Shown here piece after piece: positions 30,539 to 40,525 of a stretch of 64,000 nt of DNA. The stretch is taken from the NCBI RefSeq assembly GCF_002917105.1, contig NZ_PQFZ01000001.1, positions 1-64,000 on the forward strand, given 5' to 3'. Numbering within the stretch: position 1 is the stretch's first letter; each line of letters starts with the position of its first letter. The position numbers and the translations under genes were made by a program. The DNA comes from Allobosea psychrotolerans (GTDB lineage: Bacteria > Pseudomonadota > Alphaproteobacteria > Rhizobiales > Beijerinckiaceae). The notes beneath the pieces were generated by a model. The model was not told where the DNA came from. It worked only from the letters and a program-made list of their open reading frames with translations, and did not search any database.

Positions 30539-31108
30539 TCAGCGCGGTGCCATATCGCCGAGTCGGGCATGCACCCGAGGCGCGATCGCGGCCAGTTCCA
30601 CCATGGGTTTCCAAGCCGCGGCACGGACCTCCTCCACCTGTGCGACGAGCGCCAGCGTCGGGTCGGCGAGGAAGAGATATTGCAGGTCGTGATGGACATG
30701 GTCGGGCTCGCCGCGGGCGGGCTTGCCGGGCACGTCATGGCTGTCGATGGCGAAGGGCAGGTCGCCGCCCTGGTGCCAGGGATGCAGCACCAGTCCCTGG
30801 ATGCCGGTCTCCTCGACCGCCTCGCGCGCCGCTGAATGGTGGAAGGCCTCAGCCGGCTCGTAATGGCCGCCTGGCTGGAGCCAGCGGCCGATCGCGACAT
30901 GGTCGATCAGCAATATCTGGGCGTGGTCGGGCGAAAGCACGATCGCGCTGGTGGTGAGATGTCCGGGTATGGTCGCGCGCTCGTCGAGCGCATCGCCCCG
31001 CGCGATCTGCCAGCGCAGCAGCGCCAGATGCTCGCGCGGGGAGGCGACCTCGCTGCGATAGCGCGCGACGATCGATGACAGGCGGTCGAGGAAGGATAAA
31101 GCGGTCAT
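30539..31108 (-). CDS. NUDIX hydrolase
   Basis: 189 aa. The Nudix box is GGHYEPAEAFHHSAAREAVE continuing ETGI, matching GX5EX7REUXEEXGU with the catalytic Glu pair present. N-terminal helices precede the domain (LSFLDRLSSIVARYRSEVAS). The family hydrolyses nucleoside diphosphates linked to another moiety; specificity is not predictable here. It is the upstream neighbour of a DUF3616-like gene on the same strand in reverse order, with separate spacing. Confidence 0.88.
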   Translation of the reverse strand: MTALSFLDRLSSIVARYRSEVASPREHLALLRWQIARGDALDERATIPGHLTTSAIVLSPDHAQILLIDHVAIGRWLQPGGHYEPAEAFHHSAAREAVEETGIQGLVLHPWHQGGDLPFAIDSHDVPGKPARGEPDHVHHDLQYLFLADPTLALVAQVEEVRAAAWKPMVELAAIAPRVHARLGDMAPR

Positions 31109-31136
31109 GCGCTCGGTCTAGCCGATTCGCTGGCTT

Positions 31137-32174
31137 TCAGGGCGCGGGCAGGCGGTATTCCTCGAACTTGCCGTTCCTGGGACCGTCATAGCCGATCAGG
31201 ATGTCGAGGCCCGTGGCTGTTTCGGAGAGGATCGTCAGCGCCTCGGCCTTGGCGCTGTCGCGGTTGCGCAGCTTGCCCAGCTCCCGCGCCGCCTCGGGCC
31301 GCGCCGGGTCGATGAGCATCAGCGCGTAATCCAGATCCTGCTCCTGCGCCGGGCCGACCAGGGCGAGCAGCCGGCCATCCCTAAGGGCTGCGAGATCGCG
31401 GAAGCCGCGCTGGCCGCCGAGCGGGACCGCCACGAGGCCGGGCTCGCCCTGCGCCGGCCGATGCCCGGCCGCGAAGAGATCAGCGAGGCTCGCGCCGATG
31501 AGGAAGGCCTTGCCGTCGAGTGAAGGCGCGCGCAAGCCGGCCCAGAGCCGGTCTCCGGCAACGGCGATGGCCTCGACATTCGTGCCATTGGCGCTCATCA
31601 GATCCCGGCCGAAAAAGCCACCGGCCGTGCCTGCCCGCCGCAGCAGGTCGCTCAGGCGGTAGGTCAGTTCGGGCGCACCTTCAGCCCGGCCATTGGCGTC
31701 GACCTTGATGCGGGCGAGGTGGAAGGCCGAAAGTCGGAACTGGCCGGAATGGCGCGAGCAACCATGCGAGCCGGCGACATAGAAATAGGGCGCGGCAAAA
31801 GCGACGCTCTCGCCGTCAAGGTCGCGGAACTTGCCCTGTTCCGGACAGGCTACGGCTGGGGCAGCGCCGAGCGTCGCCGGCGATGGCCCTTCGCCAAGCA
31901 GCGGCAGGCTCTCGCCGGGGGTGAGGGCGCCGTCACGAAGCGTCGCGAATTGTGCAGCCGTGCTCTCGTCATTGATCAGCAGGCAGCGCTGCCTGCCGTC
32001 GCGCGCCGGCATGCAGGCCATGCCGCTGACGTCATGGGCGGCTTTGCCGGGCTTCTTGCCGGCGAAGTCGCTCGTGGCCTCGATGCGACGCGCTGGCTGC
32101 AGCGTGTCGGCCAGGGCGGGCGAGGTTGCAAGAAGGGCACCCGCAAGCAGGGTGCAGAGCCGCAGATGCCGCAT
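31137..32174 (-). CDS. DUF3616-like secreted protein
   Basis: 345 aa from the ATG whose first base is 32174, which places a signal peptide (LRLCTLLAGALLATSPALA) at the N-terminus; nine extra in-frame residues upstream are unlikely. LINDESTAAQFATL, YVAGSHGCSRHSGQFRLSAF and GYDGPRNGKFEEYRLP match a family of predicted periplasmic beta-propeller-like proteins annotated DUF3616. Function unknown. It is preceded on the same strand by an alpha/beta hydrolase, 32 bases away. Confidence 0.75.
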   Translation of the reverse strand: MRHLRLCTLLAGALLATSPALADTLQPARRIEATSDFAGKKPGKAAHDVSGMACMPARDGRQRCLLINDESTAAQFATLRDGALTPGESLPLLGEGPSPATLGAAPAVACPEQGKFRDLDGESVAFAAPYFYVAGSHGCSRHSGQFRLSAFHLARIKVDANGRAEGAPELTYRLSDLLRRAGTAGGFFGRDLMSANGTNVEAIAVAGDRLWAGLRAPSLDGKAFLIGASLADLFAAGHRPAQGEPGLVAVPLGGQRGFRDLAALRDGRLLALVGPAQEQDLDYALMLIDPARPEAARELGKLRNRDSAKAEALTILSETATGLDILIGYDGPRNGKFEEYRLPAP

Positions 32175-32206
32175 GATCCGTTTCCCCTTGGAAGGCCCCA
32201 AGCGCC

Positions 32207-33178
32207 TTAGCCTTCCAGCCAGGATTTCATCACACGCCAGAAGGCGAAGCGCTGCTTGCTCGAGACCAGCGTATGCGCGGCACCTGGGATGATGGTGAGC
32301 TGCTTGTCGCCATTGGGCAGTTTCTTGAAGAAGTCGCAGATGTCGTCCATCGAGGCGATGCCGTCATATTGCCCGCTGATCATCAGCACCGGAGCCGTGA
32401 CCCGATCAGGATGGACCACCGGCAGATTGACCGTCATGTCGAGATAGGTGCCGGCCGGCACACTGTCGCCAAAGGGCAGCTCGGCCTTGATGAAGGCGTC
32501 GATCACGTCCTGGTCGGTGGTGCCGGGCTTGTCGCGGGTGAAGATGCTGCCCAGCATGCCGGCATCGCGCGGGCGGCGGTTATGGCTGCGGAAATACTCG
32601 GCCTGCTCGGCCCGCTTGCTGAGCGTGCCCGAGCCCTGGCCGGTATAGGTGAAGGCCTGCAGCACCAGCCGCCCGACGCGGTCGGGCCGCGCCATCGCAT
32701 AGGCGCCGACCCGCAGCGCGCCGGAGCTTTCGCCCATCATATGCATGCGCTCCTGGCCGGTTTCGCGGCGCACCAGGTCGCCTGCGACGGTCAGATCCGC
32801 GACGCCGCTGGCGATGTCGGAATTGCCGGAGGTGCGCGTGGATTTGCCATAGCCCTCATGGTCCATGGTCCAGACGTCATAGCCCCAGCGCGCCGCGACA
32901 TTCATCATTGAGATGTCGTCACGCCCGGGAATGGTCAGGTCGTATGTCGGCCGGCCCGAAGCCGATGAGCCATGTACGAAGAACAGCACCGGCAATGGCT
33001 TGCCGCCCGGCGGTCCGACGCGCTTGCGATAGATCGCAAGCTCGACGCCGGGCGCTTTTGTGGCGCTGTATTCGGCGCTCCAGATTGCAGGTTCCTCGGC
33101 CTTTGCGCCCTGGCTGTCGAGCGAGGAGGCCAGACCGCCAAGGGCCGCGACCTGAAGCAGCGTGCGACGGTGAAGCAT
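32207..33178 (-). CDS. Exported alpha/beta hydrolase
   Basis: 323 aa from the ATG whose first base is 33178; GGGAGG is an excellent ribosome binding site 7 bases upstream. The N-terminus HRRTLLQVAALGGLASS has a twin-arginine pair and hydrophobic stretch, so Tat or Sec export is likely. FFVHGSSASGRPTYD holds the oxyanion His-Gly, MGESSGALRVG is the nucleophile elbow (Ser), and IIPGAAHTLV has the catalytic His. Substrate unknown; the family covers esterases, lipases and haloalkane dehalogenase-like enzymes. Confidence 0.87.
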   Translation of the reverse strand: MLHRRTLLQVAALGGLASSLDSQGAKAEEPAIWSAEYSATKAPGVELAIYRKRVGPPGGKPLPVLFFVHGSSASGRPTYDLTIPGRDDISMMNVAARWGYDVWTMDHEGYGKSTRTSGNSDIASGVADLTVAGDLVRRETGQERMHMMGESSGALRVGAYAMARPDRVGRLVLQAFTYTGQGSGTLSKRAEQAEYFRSHNRRPRDAGMLGSIFTRDKPGTTDQDVIDAFIKAELPFGDSVPAGTYLDMTVNLPVVHPDRVTAPVLMISGQYDGIASMDDICDFFKKLPNGDKQLTIIPGAAHTLVSSKQRFAFWRVMKSWLEG

Positions 33179-33329
33179 ATGCAACCCTCCCGGAGCCTGA
33201 TCTTGCTTTCGGTCAGAGTAGGAGAGGGGAGCCGAGGGCGACAAGCGGAGCCGCTTGGCTTGCGATCACCAATGCGAGATCCGGCAGCCGCGGTTTGATG
33301 TTCGGGCTGTGATCTGACCGCCGCTCCAT

Positions 33330-33409
33330 CGTCATTGCGAGCGCAGCGAAGCAATCCAGAGGACGTAGAGCGTGCCCTCCTCGATTGCTTCGCTGCGCTC
33401 GCAATGACG
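33330..33409. repeat. 80-bp hairpin repeat with perfect 27-bp arms
   Basis: The arms 33330-33356 and 33383-33409 are exact inverted copies (starting CGTCATTGCGAGCGCAGCG) around a 26-base loop. The same sequence family recurs at 41425-41515, so it is a dispersed repeat of the genome. Confidence 0.85.
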
Positions 33410-33465
33410 GCAAGGCCATCGCGCCACTGGTCCGGCGGTCTACGCCTTACCCTCCGCCCTCTCCG

Positions 33466-33491
33466 TCATGCTCGGGCTCGTCCCGAGCATA
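33466..33491. repeat. Short palindrome CGTCATGCTCGGG / CCCGAGCAT
   Basis: CATGCTCGGG and CCCGAGCATA form a hairpin with a short CTCGT loop. Near-identical arms (GGCCCGAGCATGACGG) appear at 63702-63718 downstream of aroC, so this is another dispersed palindrome type. Confidence 0.6.
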
Positions 33492-33549
33492 CACGTCTTG
33501 AACCCAAGTCGCGACCGGCCATCGCTGCGCCTGCGCCCTCAGTTGACTC

Positions 33550-33600
33550 ATCCATAACTCTCTGGTTATTGATCTGAACAATAACCAGAGAGTTATGGAT
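33550..33600. promoter_or_regulatory. Double ArsR-type operator over the regulator start codon
   Basis: Two 22-bp arms (33550-33571 and 33579-33600) are perfect inverted copies with a 7-base loop. Each arm is itself a palindrome ATAAC-N6-GTTAT (33554-33569 and 33581-33596), the usual symmetry of ArsR-family binding sites. The second site includes the ATG at 33595. This suggests tight self-repression, or an mRNA hairpin hiding the start codon. Confidence 0.72.
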
Positions 33601-33927
33601 TCGATGCCGGACAGCCACGACATGCTCTTCAGGACGCTCGCCGACCCGACCCGGCGGGCCATCTTCGAGCGGCTGTGCCGTGACGGCGAGCAGACGGTCG
33701 GGGCCTTGACGGCCCGGGCCGGCGTCTCGCAGCCGGCGGTGTCGAAACATCTCGGGGTGCTGAAGCAAGCCGGGCTGGTGCGTGACCGCCATCAAGGTCG
33801 CCAGACCCATTATTGCGCGCAGCCCGGCGCCCTGAGCCCGCTGATCGACTGGACAAGCCAGATGGCCGGGTTCTGGGAAGCCCGTTTCGACGATCTCGAA
33901 GACCTGCTGAAGAGGATGGACCAATGA
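33595..33927 (+). CDS. ArsR-family transcriptional regulator
   Basis: 110 aa, ATG at 33595 (a second ATG three codons later at 33604 is possible, and would free the operator of the coding region). Winged helix-turn-helix: LFRTLADPTRRAIFERLCRD, LTARAGVSQPAVSKHLGVL (recognition helix), GRQTHYCAQPGAL wing. It has no Cys cluster for metal sensing, so it belongs to the non-metal branch that is commonly paired with SRPBCC proteins. It is coupled to the next gene by an ATGA overlap and is preceded by a double palindrome. Confidence 0.93.
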   Translation: MDSMPDSHDMLFRTLADPTRRAIFERLCRDGEQTVGALTARAGVSQPAVSKHLGVLKQAGLVRDRHQGRQTHYCAQPGALSPLIDWTSQMAGFWEARFDDLEDLLKRMDQ

Positions 33928-34334
33928 TCGAAACATTGACCGAGACCCGCTCCGTCGTTGTCGAACGGGAGCTCTCTCATCCGCCGGAAAAAATCTGGCG
34001 CGCGCTCACGCAGCCACATTTGATCGCGGAGTGGCTGATGAAGAACGACTTCAAACCTGTCATGGACCATCGTTTCAGCCTTCGCGCCGATTGGGGCGCC
34101 GTCGACTGTCAGGTCCTGGCTATGGAGCCGAACAGGGCGCTGTCCTATAGCTGGGGCGCTTACGGCCTCGAGAGCGTCGTCACCTGGACGCTGACTCCGA
34201 CGCCCGGCGGAACGCATCTGCGCATGGAGCAGTCGGGCTTCAGGCCTGATCAAGTGCAGGCCTATCAGGGCGCCAAGGCCGGGTGGCCGCAGTTTTTTGT
34301 AAATCTGGAGCAGGTTCTGGCGCGGGTGGAGTGA
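33924..34334 (+). CDS. SRPBCC/AHSA1-domain protein
   Basis: 136 aa from the ATG at 33924, overlapping the ArsR stop by four bases. It carries Activator-of-Hsp90-ATPase-homology features: VVERELSHPPEKIWRALTQP at the N-terminus, LIAEWLMKNDF, and SVVTWTLTPTPGGTHLRM. The fold forms a hydrophobic cavity for a small ligand. ArsR-SRPBCC pairs are frequent in Hyphomicrobiales, but their ligand is mostly unknown. Confidence 0.92.
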   Translation: MIETLTETRSVVVERELSHPPEKIWRALTQPHLIAEWLMKNDFKPVMDHRFSLRADWGAVDCQVLAMEPNRALSYSWGAYGLESVVTWTLTPTPGGTHLRMEQSGFRPDQVQAYQGAKAGWPQFFVNLEQVLARVE

Positions 34335-34409
34335 AGTTAGCGGGAACGGGGCAAGGCGAAGGACGAGCCTGTCGGACAGGGGCGATCATCGACACCTGGT
34401 GGACAAAGC

Positions 34410-34437
34410 AAAAGCGCCGCCTCGCGGCGGCGCTTTT
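34410..34437. terminator. Bidirectional terminator
   Basis: AAAAGCGCCGCC (34410-34421) and GGCGGCGCTTTT (34426-34437) pair perfectly with a TCGC loop. The A/T ends on both sides let it end the SRPBCC transcript on the plus strand and malate synthase on the minus strand. Confidence 0.92.
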
Positions 34438-34455
34438 ATCTTCCGACAGCAGTCC

Positions 34456-36066
<1,611 letters not shown>

Positions 36067-36386
36067 GATCTTCTCCCTGCGGCGCGAATGCTGCCAGCAT
36101 CATGTCGCAGTGTTCTCTTTCTCGAAATCCGGAAAAGAGACGGATCACCTTTCTCGATTTGGAAATAATGCCTGCCGTTGCGAGCCGGGTCGGATGGCGA
36201 GCGGGATTGGTGCCCTATGGTTGTTTATGTGCATATATTCTCTCAAAAGTTGTGCTGTCGCTGCGTTATTCACGGCAACTGCGAGATAGAGCCGAGTTCC
36301 TGCGATCGATTTTAGCGATTCGTAAGGTCCTGGACGCCATCGCTACCCGCGGTTGAAAACGGCGCAAGGTTGAGAGGTGGCTGGCG
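36067..36386. other. aceB / TadG-like divergent intergenic region (320 bp)
   Basis: AT-richer than its surroundings and containing no gene. Near 36115-36165, TTCTCTTTCTCGAAATCC and TTTCTCGATTTGG repeat a TTTCTCGA motif upstream of aceB. The segment 36281-36344 is conserved ahead of the second TadG-like gene. Confidence 0.6.
36281..36344 (+). promoter_or_regulatory. Conserved leader, copy A
   Basis: About 64 bp ending 42 bases before the start at 36387. It is clearly similar to 37831-37893: shared GATAGAG, AGTTCC, TTTTA, ATTCGTAAG and CCATCGCT blocks in the same order. Within it TTTA-N7-GTAA (36311-36325) is a degenerate CtrA-like pattern, and a GATTC methylation site is present. It is probably a shared promoter element. 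Confidence 0.55.
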
Positions 36387-37703
36387 ATGGAGCGGATCAA
36401 GATCGAGGCGACGCGTTTCATGTCGCTTTGGGCGCGTTTTGCTCAGGACCGCTCGGGCAATGTCATGATGCTGTTCGGCCTTGCGATGATCCCGGTTCTC
36501 GGGCTGGTCGGCGCGGCGGTCGACTATTCCCGCGCTACCACGATGCGCACCATGCTCAACGCGGCGATCGATTCCGCCGCGCTGATGGCGGCGCGCGACG
36601 CGACGAAGCTGAGCGACGCGCAATTGCGCGAAAGGGTCAATGGCTGGATCCGGGCAAGCCTGCATGGCGACGCCGCGGATGGGTTCAGCGGCGCCACCGT
36701 CACAATCGACCGCACCGGCCGCACGATCAACATCAGCGCCAAGGCAAGCCTGACGGCAAGCCTGACGCAATTGATCGGCCAGGATGCCATCCAGATCAGC
36801 AGCAGCAGCCAGTCGTCATGGGGAACCAACACGATCGAGCTTGCCCTGGTGCTCGATAATACCGGCTCGATGGCATCGTCGGGCAAGATGGATGCGCTGA
36901 AGACCGCTTCGCTCGATCTCCTGAAGATCATGAAGGAGGCGACCTCCGAGCCGGACCAGATCAAGATCTCGATCGTGCCGTTCTCGACACGGGTCATTCT
37001 CGATACGAGCTACAAGGACGCGAGCTGGCTGCGCTGGGACCAGACGCAGACACAGGAAAGCTGCAGCGGCCACGGCCGGAACTACAGCTGCACCACGACG
37101 ACGACCACGATCAGCAAGAACAGCTGGCAAGGCTGCGTTGCCGACCGCGACAAGAACTATGACGTGCAGGACGGCGATGGCGGCGGCACCAATGCGAGCG
37201 CTTATCCTGCCGATTTCTGCGACGCCTATTCCCCGTCGAGCCAGGCGAAGGTCATGCCGCTGACAAGCAATTGGGACGCCCTGACGCAGCGCATCAACGC
37301 AATGACGCCGGTCGGCGCGACCAATGTAACCATCGGCGCCGCCTGGGGCATGGCGACTCTGAGCCCGGGCGCGCCCTTCACGGAAGCAAAACCGCTTGCC
37401 ACGCCGCGCCTGAAGAAGTTCATGATCCTGCTGACCGATGGCGACAACACCAAGAACCGCTTCGAGGGAGATGGCTCGAGTTCGAATCCGAACATCGATG
37501 CGCGCACCAAGCTCGCCTGCGCCAATGCGCAGACGGCGGGAATCGTCGTCTATACGGTGCGCGTCATGGATGGGAACCGAGACCTGCTCAAGGCCTGCGC
37601 GTCCGATGCCGGCAAGTATTTCGAAGTGACCGCCGCCTCGCAGCTCAGTCCGATCTTCAAGCAGATCGCCAGCGAGATCAGCGCGGTGCGCCTGACGATG
37701 TGA
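36387..37703 (+). CDS. TadG-like protein with von Willebrand A domain (paralogue 1)
   Basis: 438 aa. A TadE/TadG-type N-terminus (FAQDRSGNVMMLFGLAMIPV LGLVGAAVDYSR), a hydrophobic helix that probably serves as anchor or type IV-pilin-like signal, is followed by ATTMRTMLNAAIDSAALMAA. The VWA domain begins near residue 150: IELALVLDNTGSM carries the MIDAS (DxTxS variant), with ILLTDGDNTKN later. A Cys-containing Thr-rich insert lies near residues 215-245. The family assembles Flp/Tad pili or associates with the cell surface. No other tad genes are nearby. Confidence 0.87.
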   Translation: MERIKIEATRFMSLWARFAQDRSGNVMMLFGLAMIPVLGLVGAAVDYSRATTMRTMLNAAIDSAALMAARDATKLSDAQLRERVNGWIRASLHGDAADGFSGATVTIDRTGRTINISAKASLTASLTQLIGQDAIQISSSSQSSWGTNTIELALVLDNTGSMASSGKMDALKTASLDLLKIMKEATSEPDQIKISIVPFSTRVILDTSYKDASWLRWDQTQTQESCSGHGRNYSCTTTTTTISKNSWQGCVADRDKNYDVQDGDGGGTNASAYPADFCDAYSPSSQAKVMPLTSNWDALTQRINAMTPVGATNVTIGAAWGMATLSPGAPFTEAKPLATPRLKKFMILLTDGDNTKNRFEGDGSSSNPNIDARTKLACANAQTAGIVVYTVRVMDGNRDLLKACASDAGKYFEVTAASQLSPIFKQIASEISAVRLTM

Positions 37704-37830
37704 TCGTCAGTTTGCAGGCGCTTCTCGAAGGGTAAGGGTCATGTCTTTGAAGGCTTCCAAGCTGTTTTGATTGTATATTTTCAGAAGCACTCTCTATGGT
37801 TGCGGTTTCAGTGATTTCTTCACCGAGTTT

Positions 37831-37893
37831 CCGCGATAGAGGCAAGTTCCAATAGTCGGTTTTATCAATTCGTAAGTTCCGGAGCCCATCGCT
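37831..37893 (+). promoter_or_regulatory. Conserved leader, copy B
   Basis: Counterpart of 36281-36344 upstream of the second TadG-like gene. TTTA-N7-GTAA is at 37861-37875. The GTAA lies 65 bases ahead of the chosen start (37937), the same distance as in copy A, which supports both start choices. Confidence 0.55.
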
Positions 37894-37936
37894 TTCTAGG
37901 CCGAATGCGGCTTTTGAGGTGTGGGATGCCAAGTCG

Positions 37937-39214
37937 ATGATGCGGATCGGGTCCTTGCGTCAGGCTGTGCGATCATTTCGGTCCGACCGAAGCGGCAATG
38001 TGCTTATGCTGTTTGCGTTCGCGCTCGTGCCGATCCTCGCGTTGGTAGGCGGATTGATCGACTACACGCAGGCGGCGAACGCCAGGATCCAGCTCAATGC
38101 GGCGGCCGACTCGGCTGCGCTCGCCGCCGTCTCGCAAGCGGCGATGCTGAAATCGATCGCCGATTCCAAGGCCGATGCGGAGAAGATCTTCGACGCCAAT
38201 GCAGCGAGCTACAAGAGCATGCTGGCGAGCCGGACAGTCGAGATCACCAATGTCGGGCTGAGCCGCTCGGCCAAGGTGATCTACAGCGCGAATTACCCGA
38301 CCCATTTCGCCAGCTTCGTCGGCCAGGACAAGGTCGTGGTCTCGGGTACGTCGAGCGCCGCAGGAGCGCGCGCGCCCTTCATCGATTTCTTCCTGCTGCT
38401 CGACAATTCGCCCTCGATGGGCGTGGCCGCGACGACGGACGACATCTCTGTGATGGTGGCCAAGACCTCGGACAAATGCGCCTTCGCCTGCCATCAGATG
38501 GATAAGCCGACCAGCGACTACTATACGCTCGCCAAGAAGCTTGGCGTGCAGATGCGTATCGACGTGGTGCGCCAGGCCTCGCAGCAATTGATGGATACGG
38601 CCAAATCGACGGCAACGCTGACCGGCCAATATCGCATGGCGGCCTACACCATGGGCCCCTCCTGCAACGGCAAGACGCTGACGACGATCCAGTCGATCAC
38701 TTCCGACCTCACGGCCGCGAAGACCTCCGCGGGGGCCATCGACCTGATGACGATTCCCTATGCTGGATACAACAACGATCAGTGCACCGATTTCGACGCG
38801 ACGATGACGAGCATGAACAAGGTGATCGACAATCCGGGCGACGGATCGAGCGCAGCCTCCCCGCAGAAGGTGCTCTACTTCGTCTCCGATGGCGTCGGCG
38901 ACTTCTACAATCCGAGCGGCTGCTCGCAGCCGACGACCGGCGGGCGCTGCCAGGAGCCGATCGACACCAGCTTCTGCAAGACGATCAAGGATCGTGGCAT
39001 CAAGATCGCGGTGCTCTATACGACCTACCTGCCTTTGCCGACGAACAGCTGGTACAACACCTGGATCAAGCCGTTCTCAGCCAAGATCCCGACCAATATG
39101 CAGAGTTGCGCGTCGCCTGGCCTCTATTTCGAGGTCAGCCCGAGCCAGGGCATCGCGGAGGCGATGAACGCCTTGTTCCAGCGCATCGTGACCAAGGCCT
39201 ATCTCTCGATGTGA
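37937..39214 (+). CDS. TadG-like protein with VWA-like domain (paralogue 2)
   Basis: 425 aa from the ATG at 37937; the in-frame GTG at 37919 overlaps its own GAGG and is unlikely. It has the same plan as the gene before it: DRSGNVLMLFAFALVPILAL, LIDYTQAANARIQLNAAADS, then DFFLLLDNSPSMGVA as the MIDAS-like motif (DxSxS kept) and VLYFVSDGVGDFYN. Identity to paralogue 1 is clear at the N-terminus and weak in the rest, so the pair arose by an old duplication. Cys residues in the VWA region (DKCAFACHQM) are specific to this copy. Confidence 0.87.
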   Translation: MMRIGSLRQAVRSFRSDRSGNVLMLFAFALVPILALVGGLIDYTQAANARIQLNAAADSAALAAVSQAAMLKSIADSKADAEKIFDANAASYKSMLASRTVEITNVGLSRSAKVIYSANYPTHFASFVGQDKVVVSGTSSAAGARAPFIDFFLLLDNSPSMGVAATTDDISVMVAKTSDKCAFACHQMDKPTSDYYTLAKKLGVQMRIDVVRQASQQLMDTAKSTATLTGQYRMAAYTMGPSCNGKTLTTIQSITSDLTAAKTSAGAIDLMTIPYAGYNNDQCTDFDATMTSMNKVIDNPGDGSSAASPQKVLYFVSDGVGDFYNPSGCSQPTTGGRCQEPIDTSFCKTIKDRGIKIAVLYTTYLPLPTNSWYNTWIKPFSAKIPTNMQSCASPGLYFEVSPSQGIAEAMNALFQRIVTKAYLSM

Positions 39215-39235
39215 CGGGCAGGGCCTGCACTGGCA

Positions 39236-39300
39236 TTTTGTTTTAACGCGTTTTCTTCACGCGAACCGGTGTCAACTTCGCTCGAAAACGCTTTAGCTAG
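39236..39300. repeat. RIME-like half element
   Basis: TTTAACGCG, TTCTTCACGCGAACCGGTGT, AACTTCGCTCGAAAACGCTT match the right half of the 106-bp elements at 47885-47990 and 55031-55136. The CTAG at its end contains the TAG stop (complement of 39297-39299) of the next minus-strand gene. Confidence 0.75.
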
Positions 39301-39899
39301 GCGCCGGAGAGTTCCGCAAAGCGTGCGAGGAAACGTGCCTGGGCGGTTTCGGTGTCGAGCGGATCGAGCCAGGCCATGACCGCGCGCGGCAGCGCCTGGG
39401 GCCGGCCGAAGAAGCGCAGCGCCTCGTCGCGTGCGAAGCCGGCAAGCTCCGTCGCCTCGAAGTAGGCGGCGACCATATCGGCCTCCTTGGTCTTGCGCTT
39501 GAGCACGGCCGGCGTCGTGGCCGGCAAGGCGAAGCGCAGATGGATCGCGGTCAGCAACCGCAGCTCGACGCTCTTATAGGCGTCGCCCATCACCACCTTG
39601 AAGGGCGAGATCATGTCGCCGATGACATATTCCGGCGCATCGTGCAGCAAGGCCATCAAGCGCCAGGCATCTGACCAGTCGGGGTTGAGATGGCTGGCGA
39701 TCGCCTCCACCAGCAGGCTGTGCTGCGCCACCGAGAAGGAATGGGCGCCGTGTGTCTGGCCGTTCCAGCGGGCGACGCGAGCGAGGCCGTGAGCGATGTC
39801 CTCGATCTCGATATCGAGCGGGGAAGGGTCGAGCAGATCGAGCCTGCGGCCCGACAGCATGCGCTGCCAGGCGCGCGGTGGAGCGAGGGGCTTGGCCAT
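39297..39899 (-). CDS. HD-domain phosphohydrolase-like protein (YfbR-like)
   Basis: 200 aa from the ATG whose first base is 39899, two bases after the tag stop. HSFSVAQHSLLVEAI, MALLHDAPEYVIGDM and KTKEADMVAAYFEA provide the HD metal ligands (His, His-Asp, Asp) in the order of the 5'-deoxynucleotidase YfbR family. Likely activity: hydrolysis of (deoxy)nucleoside monophosphates. It forms an operon with tag and ygfZ, suggesting a nucleotide or repair-related role. Confidence 0.87.
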   Translation of the reverse strand: MAKPLAPPRAWQRMLSGRRLDLLDPSPLDIEIEDIAHGLARVARWNGQTHGAHSFSVAQHSLLVEAIASHLNPDWSDAWRLMALLHDAPEYVIGDMISPFKVVMGDAYKSVELRLLTAIHLRFALPATTPAVLKRKTKEADMVAAYFEATELAGFARDEALRFFGRPQALPRAVMAWLDPLDTETAQARFLARFAELSGA

Positions 39900-39901
39900 G
39901 C

Positions 39902-40525
39902 TCAGGCCATTGCGCGAGTGTCGCGCGCCAATACGGCGCATTCCTGCCAGCGGAAGCAGCCGGTGAGATGGTCGTTGACCAGCCCGCAAGCCTCCATGAA
40001 GGCGTAGACGATTGTCGGGCCGCAGAAGGTGAAGCCGGCTTTCTTCAATTCCTTGGCCATGGCCTCGGAGATCTTGGTCTGCGTCGGCACCTCCTCATGG
40101 GTGCGGAAGGCGTTCTGGGTGACGCGGCCGTCGAGATGCTTCCAAAGGAAATCGGCGAAGGGCTCGCGTTCGCTGATGGCAAGATAGGCGCGCGCGCTCT
40201 TGATTGCGCCCTCGATCTTGCCGCGATGGCGGATGATGCCGGGGTCGGCGAGCAGGCGCAGCACATCGACCTCGGTGAAGCGTGCGATCGCCTCCGGCTC
40301 GAAATTTGCGAAGCCGGCGCGAAAGGCGTCGCGCTTGCGCAGGATGGTGATCCAGGCGAGCCCGGCCTGGAAGCCGTCGAGGATCAGCTTCTCGAACAGG
40401 GCGCGGGAATCATATTCCGGCACACCCCATTCGGTGTCGTGATAGGCGAGATAGAGCGGGTCGGTTCCCGGCCAGACGCAGCGGAATTTCCCGTCCGGCC
40501 CTTCGACGGCGGCGCGCCCGCTCAT
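39902..40525 (-). CDS. tag: DNA-3-methyladenine glycosylase I
   Basis: Excises N3-methyladenine from alkylated DNA. 207 aa. FRCVWPGTDPLYLAYHDTEW provides the zinc-binding Cys and His of the Tag fold. LIDGFQAGLAW-like helices and GPTIVYAFMEACGLVNDHLT, then GCFRW, give the C-terminal His and Cys ligands. It is the middle gene of ygfZ-tag-HD, with an ATGA overlap with ygfZ upstream and a 2-base gap to the HD gene. Confidence 0.95.
   Translation of the reverse strand: MSGRAAVEGPDGKFRCVWPGTDPLYLAYHDTEWGVPEYDSRALFEKLILDGFQAGLAWITILRKRDAFRAGFANFEPEAIARFTEVDVLRLLADPGIIRHRGKIEGAIKSARAYLAISEREPFADFLWKHLDGRVTQNAFRTHEEVPTQTKISEAMAKELKKAGFTFCGPTIVYAFMEACGLVNDHLTGCFRWQECAVLARDTRAMA

Larger units (their letters stand above)
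33179..33594. other. Intergenic region rich in palindromic repeats (416 bp)
   Basis: No gene is supported. It contains the perfect 27-bp-arm hairpin at 33330-33409, a second hairpin around 33466-33491 (GTCATGCTCGGG/CCCGAGCAT), and the ArsR double operator at 33550-33600 just before the next gene. Confidence 0.7.
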
